A stretch of 64,000 nucleotides of DNA from Agrilactobacillus yilanensis (GCF_003946725.1 NZ_RHOY01000005.1:1-64000), one strand, 5' to 3'; shown: positions 1-8,430, counted from the stretch's first letter. Made by a program: numbers and translations. The notes: generated from the letters alone by a model not told the origin.

Positions 1-22
1 CAGGATCAAACTCTCAAATAAA
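1..22 (-). rRNA. 16S rRNA, 5' end only
   Basis: The minus strand reads AGAGTTTGATCCTG at positions 14 to 1, the universal 5' start of bacterial 16S rRNA (the 27F primer site). The rest of the gene lies outside the window to the left. The exact mature 5' end, about position 21-22, is set by comparison with other lactobacilli and is approximate. Confidence 0.93.
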
Positions 23-160
23 GTTTGTGACTCATTTTTTTGTTTGCTAGCGAATTGACTTCGCAAATGTTACTTTTGTTAGGTTCCTAAGAACCTAGCC
101 TGCACATTTGATAAAATCGAAACTTTGTTCAGTTTTCAAAGACCTACGTCATAAAACAAC
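23..160 (-). other. rRNA operon leader with boxA-like and processing hairpins
   Basis: The leader lies between the nearest promoter and 16S. It contains a boxA-like segment reading TGAAAACTGAACAAA on the minus strand (complement of 124-138), typical of lactobacillal rRNA leaders. It also has a perfect hairpin at 81-96 (AGGTTC/GAACCT) and another at 50-64 (GCGAA/TTCGC). These are seen in sequence; roles in antitermination and RNase III processing are inferred from other rRNA operons. Confidence 0.7.
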
Positions 161-166
161 TTTTAT

Positions 167-195
167 ATTATATCATGCTGATTCTTAACTGTCAA
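167..195 (-). promoter_or_regulatory. rRNA promoter, proximal (consensus sigma-A)
   Basis: On the minus strand TTGACA (195-190) is followed after exactly 17 nt by TATAAT (172-167). Both hexamers are perfect consensus. It is the promoter nearest the 16S gene. Confidence 0.92.
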
Positions 196-256
196 GATAA
201 AAAATTCATTTAATTGAATATTTATTCGCTCGATGCTAAGTAACAGCAACTCAATA

Positions 257-285
257 ATTATATCAATTATTTTTTATGTTGTCAA
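257..285 (-). promoter_or_regulatory. rRNA promoter, middle (consensus sigma-A)
   Basis: Minus strand TTGACA (285-280), a 17-nt spacer, then TATAAT (262-257). It is again perfect and sits exactly 90 bp upstream of the proximal promoter. Confidence 0.92.
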
Positions 286-339
286 CAACAAATTTTACTT
301 TGTTTTGCTGTAACCCTTGTCGCCGTAACAACATTAACT

Positions 340-368
340 ATAATATCAATTCAAACGCCCGCCGTCAA
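340..368 (-). promoter_or_regulatory. rRNA promoter, distal (near consensus)
   Basis: Minus strand TTGACG (368-363), a 17-nt spacer, then TATTAT (345-340). It lies 83 bp upstream of the middle promoter and just downstream of the cvfD terminator, so the rRNA operon is insulated from the upstream gene. Each hexamer departs from consensus by one base. Confidence 0.7.
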
Positions 369-390
369 GAAAAAAATTAAAAAAAATTAA

Positions 391-419
391 AAGCCGAACG
401 TTAGTCAACATTCGGCTTA
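391..419 (-). terminator. terminator of ppiB-cvfD
   Basis: The inverted repeat AAGCCGAA...TTCGGCTT (391-398 and 411-418, continuing inward) is followed on the minus strand by long T runs (positions 390 to 369). It ends the minus-strand transcript 18 nt after cvfD and precedes the rRNA promoters. Confidence 0.85.
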
Positions 420-437
420 TTAATATATGAATATTTA

Positions 438-818
438 TTAACTTATATCTGGAACACCGAAGTCTTTTTCAGCTTGCGCTAACCAACCTACCATATTTTC
501 ACCAATAGGTTTATAGCCATAATCTAAATGGCGATTAGTCCAATAATGCTTACGATGCCATTTATCTGTGACGTTCGGATCACTATTTAAAATACGGACG
601 GATAAGCTGATTTTTTTAGAGTATTCATCAATATCCAAAACCATTACTTTAACTTTTTGCCCTACTTTAAATAGTTCATTTACATTTTTAACAAAGCCAT
701 GTTCACATTCTGAAATATGAATTAACCCTTGTTGTGCATCACTTAATAGAACAAACACACCATAATTTTGGATGCCTGTAACGGTACCCTCAACAATATC
801 ACCAATTTTGAAACCCAA
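438..818 (-). CDS. cvfD: S1 RNA-binding domain protein, CvfD/YugI family
   Basis: This 126-residue protein is one S1 domain (about residues 1-75: GDIVEGTVTGI, a YGVFV strand, then GLIHISE) plus a short tail with HRKHYWTNRHLDYGY-like aromatic/basic residues. S1 proteins of this size (B. subtilis YugI/GSP13, pneumococcal CvfD) bind RNA or ribosomes and act in post-transcriptional stress responses; that role is taken from the family. It begins at a TTG codon 8 nt after a GAGGTG ribosome site and 11 nt after ppiB, so the two genes share a transcript that ends at the terminator at 391-419. Confidence 0.85.
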   Translation of the reverse strand: MGFKIGDIVEGTVTGIQNYGVFVLLSDAQQGLIHISECEHGFVKNVNELFKVGQKVKVMVLDIDEYSKKISLSVRILNSDPNVTDKWHRKHYWTNRHLDYGYKPIGENMVGWLAQAEKDFGVPDIS

Positions 819-829
819 TTAAAACACCT

Positions 830-1411
830 CTAGTTGACTTCAATAGAAGTAATTGTAATATCTTCCAATGGTTTGTCAGAAGCATCCCGTTGCACGCCGG
901 CAATATTATCTACAATACTCATATCTGTTAACACTTGACCAAATACAGTATGTCTGAAGTCTAACCATGGTGTGCCTCCGTTTTTGTAGGCTTCAACTAC
1001 ATCTTCTGGATAACCGGCATCTTTCAACTGCCCAAACATTTGTGGATTAATGTTGGCATTGTTTACAATAAAAAATTGACTGCCGTTAGTGTTAGGACCA
1101 GAATTTGCCATTGATAGGGCACCCCGGAAATTAAATAATTCTTGGCTGAATTCATCTGCAAAAGATTCGCCCCATATACTTTCGCCACCCATACCAGTAC
1201 CTGTAGGATCGCCACCTTGAATCATGAAATCAGGAATTACACGATGAAAGATGATGCCATTATAGTAGCCTTGTTTTGCTAAAGTTGTAAAATTCTCAAC
1301 TGTTTTAGGGGCTTGTTCTGGAAACAAGGCAACTTCGATATCGCCCATTGTTGTCTTAATGACTGCTTTAGGGCCAGTATAGTTTTCTAAATCTAATTGT
1401 GGAAAGCTCAT
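830..1411 (-). CDS. ppiB: cyclophilin-type peptidyl-prolyl cis-trans isomerase
   Basis: Cytoplasmic cyclophilin of 193 residues that isomerises peptide bonds before proline during folding. The signature FHRVIP is at 55-60 with the catalytic arginine at about 57, followed by QGGDPTGTG and [10 protein letters not shown] (about 107-116). There is no signal peptide or lipobox, so this is the soluble PpiB type rather than PrsA. It has a 17-nt-spaced promoter at 1455-1483, a GGAGC ribosome site and cvfD directly downstream. The family call is secure. Confidence 0.93.
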   Translation of the reverse strand: MSFPQLDLENYTGPKAVIKTTMGDIEVALFPEQAPKTVENFTTLAKQGYYNGIIFHRVIPDFMIQGGDPTGTGMGGESIWGESFADEFSQELFNFRGALSMANSGPNTNGSQFFIVNNANINPQMFGQLKDAGYPEDVVEAYKNGGTPWLDFRHTVFGQVLTDMSIVDNIAGVQRDASDKPLEDITITSIEVN

Positions 1412-1454
1412 AAATTAGCTCCTTTATATATGTTATATTTTTTTTACCAGTTCT

Positions 1455-1483
1455 ATAATATAATGCCTAACCTTTAAAAGCAA
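1455..1483 (-). promoter_or_regulatory. ppiB-cvfD promoter
   Basis: Minus strand TTGCTT (1483-1478), a 17-nt spacer, then TATTAT (1460-1455), about 44 bp upstream of the ppiB start. Confidence 0.65.
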
Positions 1484-1571
1484 AACTACTTCGGTCCGCC
1501 CTCTATAAATTATGGCTAATTTGTGATAATCTTTAAGTGTTTTCACTCTATATAGTAAGGAGCGTCAAAAT

Positions 1572-2558
1572 ATGACACACATTTATGACATCACAGTCAT
1601 CGGCGGTGGTCCAGTTGGCATGTTTGCAACCTTTTATGCCGGCTTAAAAAGCGCCGATGTTCATTTAATAGAATGCTTGCCCCAATTAGGTGGTCAAGTT
1701 GAAGCACTTTATCCTGAAAAGGAAATCTACGACATCGCAGGGTTTCCACAAGTTAAAGGTAAAGATCTTATCAGTCAGCTGCAATCACAGATTGACAACT
1801 TTGATCCAGATATTTCCTTAAATACTTCTGTTCAAAGTATCAACTACCAAGCAACAGATAAAGTTTTTGAGATCGAAACAAATCATGAGACTTACTACTC
1901 AAAGTCCGTGATTATTGCAATTGGTAACGGCGCCTTTGCCCCTAGAAAACTTGCCTTTGAATACGACCACCAGTTAGATGGTGATTACGTTAGCTACTTT
2001 GTCAAAGACTTGTCCAAATTCAAAGGCCATGATGTCGCGATTGCTGGTGGCGGTGATTCCGCAGTAGATTGGGCTTTGGCCTTAAAGGATATCGCAAAAT
2101 CAGTGACAATCATTCATCGTCGAGACAAATTCAGAGGGATGGAATCAAACATTGAAAAAATGGAGAATTCCTCAGTCATTGTCAAAACGCCTTTCTTATT
2201 AGATAGCTTAGACTTAGTATCTGATAAATTGGCCATTGGACTAAAACAGCTCAAAGCAGATCATCATGAAACTTTAACCGTTGATAAACTATTAGTAAAT
2301 TACGGTTTCACTTCTGACAGCCGTATCCTAAGAAAATGGGATCTTACGCTGGCCGGTTCTGATATTGAAGTTGATAATAATATGGAAAGCAGTCGACCTT
2401 TGATTTTTAGTGTTGGTGATATTACCACATACAAAGGTAAAGTAAAACTTATTGCCGCTGGCTTTGGTGAAGTTCCAACTGCTGTCAATCACGCCTTAGA
2501 AACAATTTATCCTGACCGTAAGCAACCATTACACTCCACATCCCTGATGCAAAAATAA
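1572..2558 (+). CDS. fnr: ferredoxin/flavodoxin-NADP+ reductase (thioredoxin-reductase-like)
   Basis: FAD- and NADPH-binding oxidoreductase of 328 residues. The FAD motif GGGPVG is at 11-16 and the NADPH motif GGGDSAVDWA at 159-168. It ends in the FAD-contacting FSVGDIT and an AAGFGE element. The redox CxxC that thioredoxin reductases carry just before the second Rossmann fold is absent, which places it in the YumC-type ferredoxin-NADP reductase family. It probably passes electrons from NADPH to flavodoxin or ferredoxin. The ribosome site is AAGGAGCG, and pgpA follows 21 nt later on the same strand. Confidence 0.9.
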   Translation: MTHIYDITVIGGGPVGMFATFYAGLKSADVHLIECLPQLGGQVEALYPEKEIYDIAGFPQVKGKDLISQLQSQIDNFDPDISLNTSVQSINYQATDKVFEIETNHETYYSKSVIIAIGNGAFAPRKLAFEYDHQLDGDYVSYFVKDLSKFKGHDVAIAGGGDSAVDWALALKDIAKSVTIIHRRDKFRGMESNIEKMENSSVIVKTPFLLDSLDLVSDKLAIGLKQLKADHHETLTVDKLLVNYGFTSDSRILRKWDLTLAGSDIEVDNNMESSRPLIFSVGDITTYKGKVKLIAAGFGEVPTAVNHALETIYPDRKQPLHSTSLMQK

Positions 2559-2579
2559 AACCTTAAGGTGTCCTAATTT

Positions 2580-3086
2580 ATGGAAAATTCAAAAATCGAT
2601 CTATATAATCATGTCATTGCCCTTTTAAAACAAGAAGCTGTAACGATTAAAGATATTGCAGAATTGGTGTTTTTCTTACAAAAAGATTACATCACTGATT
2701 TAACAATTGAAGAGTGTATCGATAACGTTTTAATTGTTTTAAAAAAGCGTGAGGTACAAAACGCGATTATGACGGGTATCACATTAGATGAACTTGCACA
2801 AGCGCAACAGCTGCCACAGCCTTTACAGACCATTATCGAAACCGACGAAGGTCTTTATGGTGTTGATGAAATTATGGCGTTATCCATCGTCAACGTCTAT
2901 GGTTCCATTGGCCTTACCAACTATGGCTACATTGATAAAGTTAAACCGGGTATTTTAGCTGAGTTAAATGCTCATCGAAATCACTCGGTTCATACCTTTT
3001 TAGATGACATTGTTGGGGCAATTGCCGCCGCAGCTGCCAGTCGCATGGCACATCGCAGCCTAGATAAACAGGATGATATTTATTAA
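2580..3086 (+). CDS. phosphatidylglycerophosphatase A family protein (YutG-like)
   Basis: This 168-residue helical protein has the PgpA/YutG layout: an N-terminal helical region, a central LYGVDEIMALSIVNVYGSIG segment (about 97-116), and a C-terminal DDIVGAIAAAAASR helix. The family includes enzymes that dephosphorylate phosphatidylglycerol-phosphate in phospholipid synthesis, but the Gram-positive branch lacks membrane segments and its substrate is less certain. It lies 21 nt after fnr and is probably co-transcribed. Confidence 0.78.
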   Translation: MENSKIDLYNHVIALLKQEAVTIKDIAELVFFLQKDYITDLTIEECIDNVLIVLKKREVQNAIMTGITLDELAQAQQLPQPLQTIIETDEGLYGVDEIMALSIVNVYGSIGLTNYGYIDKVKPGILAELNAHRNHSVHTFLDDIVGAIAAAAASRMAHRSLDKQDDIY

Positions 3087-3167
3087 ATTTTGATTTAAAT
3101 CACAATGTGTTCATGATTTCTTAAATATTTTTTTCTATACTAACCACAAAACTCTAGGAGGCTTTAA

Positions 3168-3827
3168 ATGACCCAACTGATCGATTTTATTTTGCATATT
3201 GATCAACACCTAGTAACTTTAGTGAATACCTTTGGCAATTGGTCCTACGTCATTTTATTCCTAATGATTTTTATTGAAACCGGGATTGTCATTTTTCCAT
3301 TCTTGCCAGGTGACTCGTTAATTTTTGCAGCTGCAGCATTGGCTGCTAACCCGTTATATCATTTAAATAACGGTGTTTTGTTTATTTTATTTCTCACTGC
3401 AGCCGTTGTTGGCGATACCGTCAACTACGAAATTGGTCGACATCTTAGCGATCGTGCTTTAGATAGTAGCCACTTCGGTCGACTTATCAATCGCGACAAA
3501 CTCAAAGTTGCTGAGAACTTCTTTGACCGCCACGGTGGTAAAACAATTGCTTTGGCCCGATTTGTCCCTATTGTTAGAACTTTTGCCCCTTTTGTTTCCG
3601 GGGGTAGTCATATGAATTATCGTCATTTCTTAATGTTTAATTTCATCGGCGCGTTATCTTGGGTGACTTTATGTGTCGGTGGTGGCCATTTCTTCGGCAA
3701 CATCAGTTTTGTTAAAAATCATTTTTCACTAGTTGCCCTGGGTATTGTCGCAATTTCACTATTGCCGATGCTAGTCGTCTACCTTAAAAATAAATTTTCA
3801 ACGAAACCTGCCAAAATTGAAGAATAG
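3168..3827 (+). CDS. DedA-family membrane protein (VTT/SNARE-associated domain)
   Basis: Integral membrane protein of 219 residues. Hydrophobic segments lie at about 22-45, 50-75, 140-165 and 175-205. DedA signatures are the acidic ETGIVIFPFLPGDS (about 38-51) and the arginine/glycine region near 125-145 (ALARFVPIVRTFAPFVSGG). Some DedA proteins (UptA) recycle undecaprenyl phosphate across the membrane; others handle phosphatidylethanolamine or have no known substrate, so the substrate is inferred only. It has its own AGGAGG ribosome site and ends at a bidirectional terminator. Confidence 0.9.
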   Translation: MTQLIDFILHIDQHLVTLVNTFGNWSYVILFLMIFIETGIVIFPFLPGDSLIFAAAALAANPLYHLNNGVLFILFLTAAVVGDTVNYEIGRHLSDRALDSSHFGRLINRDKLKVAENFFDRHGGKTIALARFVPIVRTFAPFVSGGSHMNYRHFLMFNFIGALSWVTLCVGGGHFFGNISFVKNHFSLVALGIVAISLLPMLVVYLKNKFSTKPAKIEE

Positions 3828-3834
3828 GTCAAAC

Positions 3835-3877
3835 AAAAAACCTGCCAAAATCATTCAATGATTTTAGCAGGTTTTTT
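3835..3877. terminator. bidirectional terminator between dedA and TIGR01906 gene
   Basis: A hairpin of 14-15 bp (CCTGCCAAAATCA pairing with its complement, 3841-3871, with one mismatch) is flanked by A6 on the left and T6 on the right. It can therefore end both convergent transcripts. Confidence 0.9.
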
Positions 3878-4529
3878 AGGTGTTAAGCCAACGTTTAGGG
3901 CGCGTCCAATAAATACCTATGCCCATCAATAATTCAAATAGAACAAAAAAGACAATAAAGCAATGACTGAAAAAGCTCTCTGGCAGTACATTGATAATTG
4001 GATCCACTGCTGGATCAAACAGCCAATTAGAATTTTGACTGAAAAATAGATGATGGAACGTTATAAAAAATTGATCAAAATTTGTTGCCGCAATACCACC
4101 GATTAAAATCGGCAGAACTGCCCCAATCTGAAAAGGTCGATAGAGATACCATAACTGTTTACGTTGGTACCAATGTTTTAATGTAGGTAGCGCAACTATG
4201 GCTGAAAGCACTAATAAAATCTCATTTAAAATGAATAATTTTTTAACATCCGCGAAATGCGCCAGTCCATTCGCTGAACTTGGAAAATCAGGCATTTGCA
4301 GTTGGGTTAGCCACGGAAAATGGAGATAGGCCATTAAAGCGCTATAGTTTTTCATCAATTCTTGCAAGGTCATATTAACCATCTGCGGTAAATTGGCTTG
4401 TTTCGCATCTATTGGATAATAAATAAAAGTCCCGATAATCGTTATAAAAATCGCTGCCGTTAATAGAAATAAGAGGATGGCGAAAATCTGTCCTGTCCGT
4501 TTTAACCGCCACATCTTATTGCCACTCAT
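3876..4529 (-). CDS. TIGR01906-family integral membrane protein
   Basis: The 217-residue protein has four predicted membrane segments (about 13-35, 104-122, 133-155 and 190-210). A large outside loop (about 40-100) contains NMTLQELMKNYSALMAYL and a central helix. The family is widespread in Lactobacillales and always found next to the YutF-like phosphatase, but no biochemical role is known to me. The start overlaps the end of yutF by 14 nt, so the two are translationally coupled. A second ATG five codons in is an alternative start. Confidence 0.82.
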   Translation of the reverse strand: MSGNKMWRLKRTGQIFAILLFLLTAAIFITIIGTFIYYPIDAKQANLPQMVNMTLQELMKNYSALMAYLHFPWLTQLQMPDFPSSANGLAHFADVKKLFILNEILLVLSAIVALPTLKHWYQRKQLWYLYRPFQIGAVLPILIGGIAATNFDQFFITFHHLFFSQNSNWLFDPAVDPIINVLPESFFSHCFIVFFVLFELLMGIGIYWTRPKRWLNT

Positions 4530-5295
4530 CCAAGGAATCTATGACATAGGTCGGTTGCTGCGTTAATGCTGCCAAATCTGAACGATGACTGTAGCCGGTC
4601 AAGACAAGTAACGTATCCATGCCCACGTTAAAACCAGCTTGAATATCTGTATTCAAATTATCGCCTACCATGACAACTTGATCTTTTGCTAAGCCAATTT
4701 TATCTAAAGCCGCCGTCATAATCGGTGCTTGAGGTTTACCAATGTAAAATGCTTTTTGCTGCGTTGCCCGTTCTACTAAGGCAATCACCGACCCTGCACC
4801 AGGTACTAAGCCCCGTTCATTAGGCAAATTCGTATCTTCATTGGTTCCAATGAATTTAGCACCGCGTTTAATAGCTAGCGTGGCCAATTCAAATTTATGA
4901 TAAGTCACGTCATAGTCCAATCCTACGATCACAAAGTCAGGATCTACTTCGTTTAATTTAAAACCGCAATTTAAAATGGCTTTTTTTAAGCCTAACTCAC
5001 CAATAATATAAACACTGTAGTCGCTACAATGACCATCAACTTGCTGCGTTAAATAACTGGCAGTTGCCAAAGAAGGTGTATAAATTGTACTGGGCGCAAC
5101 GTGAATATCATGATTTTGGGCTAGATTTTCGACAACTGCTTCCGGTGTTTTTGTTGTGTTATTAGTCAAAAATAAAAAATCTTTATTCTGCGCTTGCAAT
5201 CTTTCCACAAATCGCTTGGCTGCGGGGATTTTTGTGCTGCCCTTATAAACCGTACCGTCTAAATCAATAAAGTAGCCTTGGTAATTCTTTTGCAT
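4516..5295 (-). CDS. yutF: HAD-superfamily phosphatase, TIGR01457/YutF (NagD-like)
   Basis: HAD phosphatase of 259 residues, type IIA. Motif I is DLDGT at 11-15, motif II LTNNT at about 43-47, motif III an IGKP lysine, and motif IV MVGDNLNTDIQAG. The type IIA cap fits small sugar phosphates or nucleotides. B. subtilis YutF-type enzymes act on such substrates, but the physiological one is uncertain. It sits in the cluster yunD, yutD, yutF, TIGR01906, whose order is typical of lactobacilli. Confidence 0.9.
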   Translation of the reverse strand: MQKNYQGYFIDLDGTVYKGSTKIPAAKRFVERLQAQNKDFLFLTNNTTKTPEAVVENLAQNHDIHVAPSTIYTPSLATASYLTQQVDGHCSDYSVYIIGELGLKKAILNCGFKLNEVDPDFVIVGLDYDVTYHKFELATLAIKRGAKFIGTNEDTNLPNERGLVPGAGSVIALVERATQQKAFYIGKPQAPIMTAALDKIGLAKDQVVMVGDNLNTDIQAGFNVGMDTLLVLTGYSHRSDLAALTQQPTYVIDSLDEWQ

Positions 5296-5318
5296 GAATT
5301 AAAAACCTTTCTAAATCG

Positions 5319-5915
5319 TTATTTAGTTTCATCTAACCGCCGAACAGTAAATTTTTGTTGTTTCCGTTGTTCTTGGTTATTTGTTTTATGATTATTTTTG
5401 TTGTTTGAATTGCTATTTGTTTTTTTGGTATTATTTGTCCCTTGATTACTATTACGCCGAGGAGCAGACCGTCGCCGAGAACGATTCTTTCGCTTAGTAT
5501 TCTTATGACCAGTTTCTTTTGGTTTATAAGGTGCACCCGTCCGTTTCAAAATAAAATAGGCGCACCCAAAATTACAATATTCATAAAGATAATCTTCAAA
5601 AGTACTAATTAATTGATCTCGATTTGCTTGATGGTTATTATCTCGGTAAAATCCCCGCAGCCGCAGCTGATCATAGCCCCAGTCGCCGACAATATAATCG
5701 TATTTATTTAAAATATCACTATAACAATCATTTAGCTTATCCACGTCAAATGCCTCTTTATGGTCTTTGACGACTTCGTAATCTACACCATTGATCATTA
5801 ATTGACCATCTACAATCCGAACATAGCGCACTGGTTCTGGTGTACTAATGGCTTCATCCAAAAGTTCATTAATTTTTTCAGTTGTTTCATCTTTAATTTG
5901 CGGATTCTTCGACAT
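5319..5915 (-). CDS. yutD: YutD-family protein with basic, Asn-rich tail
   Basis: The first ~105 residues are a YutD domain (motifs around DVDKLNDCYSDILNKYDYIVG and WGYDQLRLRGFY). The remainder from about residue 120 is low complexity: an Arg/Lys/Ser stretch, then Asn/Lys/Thr repeats, then QEQRKQQKF. The domain's function is unknown. The tail would be disordered and strongly positive, which suggests nucleic-acid or ribosome contact, but that is inference. The start chosen is the ATG at 5915, preceded by GAGG at an 8-nt distance; an upstream in-frame start at 5936 lacks a ribosome site. The gene sits between yunD and yutF. Confidence 0.85.
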   Translation of the reverse strand: MSKNPQIKDETTEKINELLDEAISTPEPVRYVRIVDGQLMINGVDYEVVKDHKEAFDVDKLNDCYSDILNKYDYIVGDWGYDQLRLRGFYRDNNHQANRDQLISTFEDYLYEYCNFGCAYFILKRTGAPYKPKETGHKNTKRKNRSRRRSAPRRNSNQGTNNTKKTNSNSNNKNNHKTNNQEQRKQQKFTVRRLDETK

Positions 5916-5962
5916 GTTTAACCTCTTTTCTAACAAAACAATAAAATTATACCATATTTCCC

Positions 5963-7363
5963 CTAATCTTGATTGGTCGTCGTTACTGGATAATGCGCTT
6001 TTAAATAAGCTGCCACCACATGACGCAAAAATTCTGGATAGAGCAGCTGATTCTCACCCACGATTTCAATGGTTGGAAAAAAGGGAATCAGCATGTAATG
6101 ATCCAAAGTGGTTAGCGTGTACATCGCTTCTGGATCAATTTCTTGATCTTGAAATAAAACTTGACGTGTCCCTGGCACAACTTTGATGCCATCATAAACC
6201 AGCTCACCAAAAACACGGCCTCGAAAACTCATCCCTCGAATTGGAAAGCCTTGCAAAAAAGCGCGATTTTTTTCCATTTCCATCACCAACCGCCACAAAT
6301 CATAGCCTTTTAACCGTACATTTAACAGGTGCATCGGATGTGGCATTTGTTCATGTAAGTCATCCATTGTAATTAAGCCCGCCGGTAAATCTTTTAAAAA
6401 GAGTCCTTGATTTAAAACAGCCGCTTGTGTTTGTCCCCGATCCTCTAGCGCTTTTAGTGCCAGTCTAATCATGTTTGTTGGCTTTTTGTAATTTGCTTTA
6501 AGCGTTTCCGGTAAGGTGGCAACTTTAATTTTCTGCAGCAGTTGATGGCCTTTAGCTGCATAACCGTCAATTTCAGCATTATCCCCTGTCATTTCCGGTA
6601 ATTCAGCCGTTTTTTGAACAGTCGCGGTTACTTTTGTAAGCTGATGCTGGGTATTTAAATCCAAATCCACTTGACCAATATATTCTCCCCATTTACCGGC
6701 CGCCGTCAGCATTGTCTGCCCGTGTGGCTCGCCAGTAGGCAATAAATGATGGGAATGTCCACCTAATACGATTTGTATTTCAGGGAAATGTTGAGCAATA
6801 AATCGATCCATAGTAATCCCTAAATGCGACAGTAAAATCAAACAATCACATTGGGGTTTTAACTCTGCTAATAACGGTGGTAACGCATCTTGAACTAATT
6901 CTGGATACCAGTGATTCGGTTGGTACGTTAAAAGAAATGGCGCCGTTAAGCCGATGACACCTAGTCGGGTACCTTTTTTAGTCGTTATAATTTTATAAGG
7001 TTTCGCGAATTTAGGTATTTGTCCCGTCTCATCTTTGAGATTGGCTAACAAAACATCAAAATTAGCGTGGTCATACAAATGACACAGTTGTTCATGACTA
7101 TTGCCAATACCTTCATTATTCCCAATCGTTGCCCCGTCGTAACCAATTTCATTTAATAGCTGGATATTGGCCTGCCCCATAGTGGCTTCGGTTAAGGGAT
7201 GTACCCGATCTTCGGCATCCCCAATATCAAATTTAAAAACTTCAATACCTTGGGTTTCAGCTTGAACTTGCCGTTGTTGAATAAACCGCCGAATTCTAGG
7301 CCAATTTTCAAAGTGTGAATGTAAATCATTCGTATGTAAAATCTGAATTCTCTCAAATACCAT
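5963..7363 (-). CDS. yunD: metallophosphatase/5'-nucleotidase family protein (YunD)
   Basis: This 466-residue protein has an N-terminal calcineurin-like metallophosphoesterase domain with HTNDLHSH at about 9-16, a GNNEG motif, LLSHLG and GGHSHH. A C-terminal 5'-nucleotidase domain starts near residue 270. It has no signal peptide, so the enzyme should be cytoplasmic, as for YunD; secreted UshA-type enzymes differ. The expected reaction is hydrolysis of nucleotides or related cyclic phosphates, and the exact substrate is unknown. It is the first gene of the yunD-yutD-yutF-TIGR01906 run, 47 nt before yutD. Confidence 0.87.
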   Translation of the reverse strand: MVFERIQILHTNDLHSHFENWPRIRRFIQQRQVQAETQGIEVFKFDIGDAEDRVHPLTEATMGQANIQLLNEIGYDGATIGNNEGIGNSHEQLCHLYDHANFDVLLANLKDETGQIPKFAKPYKIITTKKGTRLGVIGLTAPFLLTYQPNHWYPELVQDALPPLLAELKPQCDCLILLSHLGITMDRFIAQHFPEIQIVLGGHSHHLLPTGEPHGQTMLTAAGKWGEYIGQVDLDLNTQHQLTKVTATVQKTAELPEMTGDNAEIDGYAAKGHQLLQKIKVATLPETLKANYKKPTNMIRLALKALEDRGQTQAAVLNQGLFLKDLPAGLITMDDLHEQMPHPMHLLNVRLKGYDLWRLVMEMEKNRAFLQGFPIRGMSFRGRVFGELVYDGIKVVPGTRQVLFQDQEIDPEAMYTLTTLDHYMLIPFFPTIEIVGENQLLYPEFLRHVVAAYLKAHYPVTTTNQD

Positions 7364-7514
7364 TACCTGCCGCCTCGTTTTCTATATGATGACAGTTTTT
7401 GCCATATTACTAATAATTTTACCTTAAGGATCTAGTCCGAATCTGTCAACTTTTGAACAACAAATAAAGCCCCCACCTCAAAACTTATTGTTCTAAAGTA
7501 GACGCTTGTTTAAT

Positions 7515-7751
7515 TTAATCTGTTTGAATTAAAGGTTTTAGTAAGTTCTCCACATTTTGTAACTCTGCTGCTTTAACTAAAGGAATCAACTGCGGCATCA
7601 GACTGTAATCAAAATAACCTTGAGATAGTTTGTGTGCTTGATATTTGCGAAAAGCTAAAATCAAAATTGCTGCCACGTCCTCATGTTTATCTAATCTTGT
7701 CATCATTAACAACTTACTACGAATTTGCATCAAGCTTTGGGCCTGTAACAA
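7515..7751 (-). CDS. small protein of unknown function (78 aa)
   Basis: I do not recognise this protein. It is 78 residues long and looks all helical, with a basic N-terminal half (MQIRSKLLMMTRLDKHEDVA) and a leucine-rich C-terminal half. There is no signal peptide, membrane segment or cysteine. It starts at TTG 6-7 nt after a strong AGGAGGGG ribosome site, which supports real translation. The neighbours are a metallophosphoesterase (upstream) and yunD (downstream), each separated by more than 60 nt, so it may be its own unit. Confidence 0.6.
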   Translation of the reverse strand: MLQAQSLMQIRSKLLMMTRLDKHEDVAAILILAFRKYQAHKLSQGYFDYSLMPQLIPLVKAAELQNVENLLKPLIQTD

Positions 7752-7818
7752 ACTATCCCCTCCTAAAATGTATTTTAAATTAGTATAACCTAAGAAAGAT
7801 TAAAAATAAATGTGAAAA

Positions 7819-8430
7819 TCATTTTATTTTCTTATTATTTTGAATTAAGGCCTGTTTCTTCTGAATCATCTCTTCAATTTCAATCGCTTTTAGCGGTGTC
7901 CCAAACGGTAGCGGCACTGTTAATAAGTCCCGTTCCGGCGCATCTACACCCACATTAATATTTAGTGCGCTGGGCATCATCGTATGATGAATATGCCCGT
8001 GCAAATTATAAATCTGTGTGGCAATCCCTAAAAACATTGGATAATGGGTCAAATAATACTGCGCATGATTAAATTTAATCAGGGCCCCCACATCGTGAAA
8101 TTGATATTTAGGCTGACCCAATAAGTCATAATTACGAGCTGAAATATATTTAAATAATTCACGGGCATCATGATTCCCTTTAATAAAAATAATATGCCCG
8201 TTTAATTTTTCTATTTGCGTATAAACTTCTGGCGGTTTCGGGAAATTTCCGGGACGCAAAGCAATATCCCCCAGATGATATACAGTGTCATGGGCGGTCA
8301 CCCGATCATTCCAAGCTGTGACCAATTGGGCATCCATCGCCGCAACAGATTCAAAGTGCCGTGGCGCAAAGTCATTAGGTTCTAATAAAGTCTGATGAAA
8401 AAAATGCGTATCCGCAATAAAATAATCCAT
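7819..8430 (-). CDS. metallophosphoesterase (calcineurin-like)
   Basis: Metallophosphoesterase of 203 residues. Metal-binding motifs run in order: DTHFFHQ (7-13), HLGDIALR, KGNHDAR, a histidine in LTHYPMF, and NLHGHIHH. The enzyme has no membrane or signal segment. Proteins of this small type are often annotated as YfcE- or ligase-associated-like phosphoesterases, and the substrate is not known. It lies 37 nt after the histidine kinase gene in the same direction and may be transcribed with it. Confidence 0.85.
   Translation of the reverse strand: MDYFIADTHFFHQTLLEPNDFAPRHFESVAAMDAQLVTAWNDRVTAHDTVYHLGDIALRPGNFPKPPEVYTQIEKLNGHIIFIKGNHDARELFKYISARNYDLLGQPKYQFHDVGALIKFNHAQYYLTHYPMFLGIATQIYNLHGHIHHTMMPSALNINVGVDAPERDLLTVPLPFGTPLKAIEIEEMIQKKQALIQNNKKIK

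Noticed and set aside
1572-2558. Thioredoxin reductase TrxB
   Set aside because: The redox CxxC before the second nucleotide domain is absent, so it is assigned as ferredoxin-NADP reductase type.
5848-6186. Plus-strand 112-residue frame across the yutD/yunD junction
   Set aside because: It runs antisense to two recognised genes, with no family match and no ribosome site.
7440-7505. Terminator after the 78-aa gene
   Set aside because: Only weak, interrupted pairing (GAACAA/TTGTTC) and no T tract.
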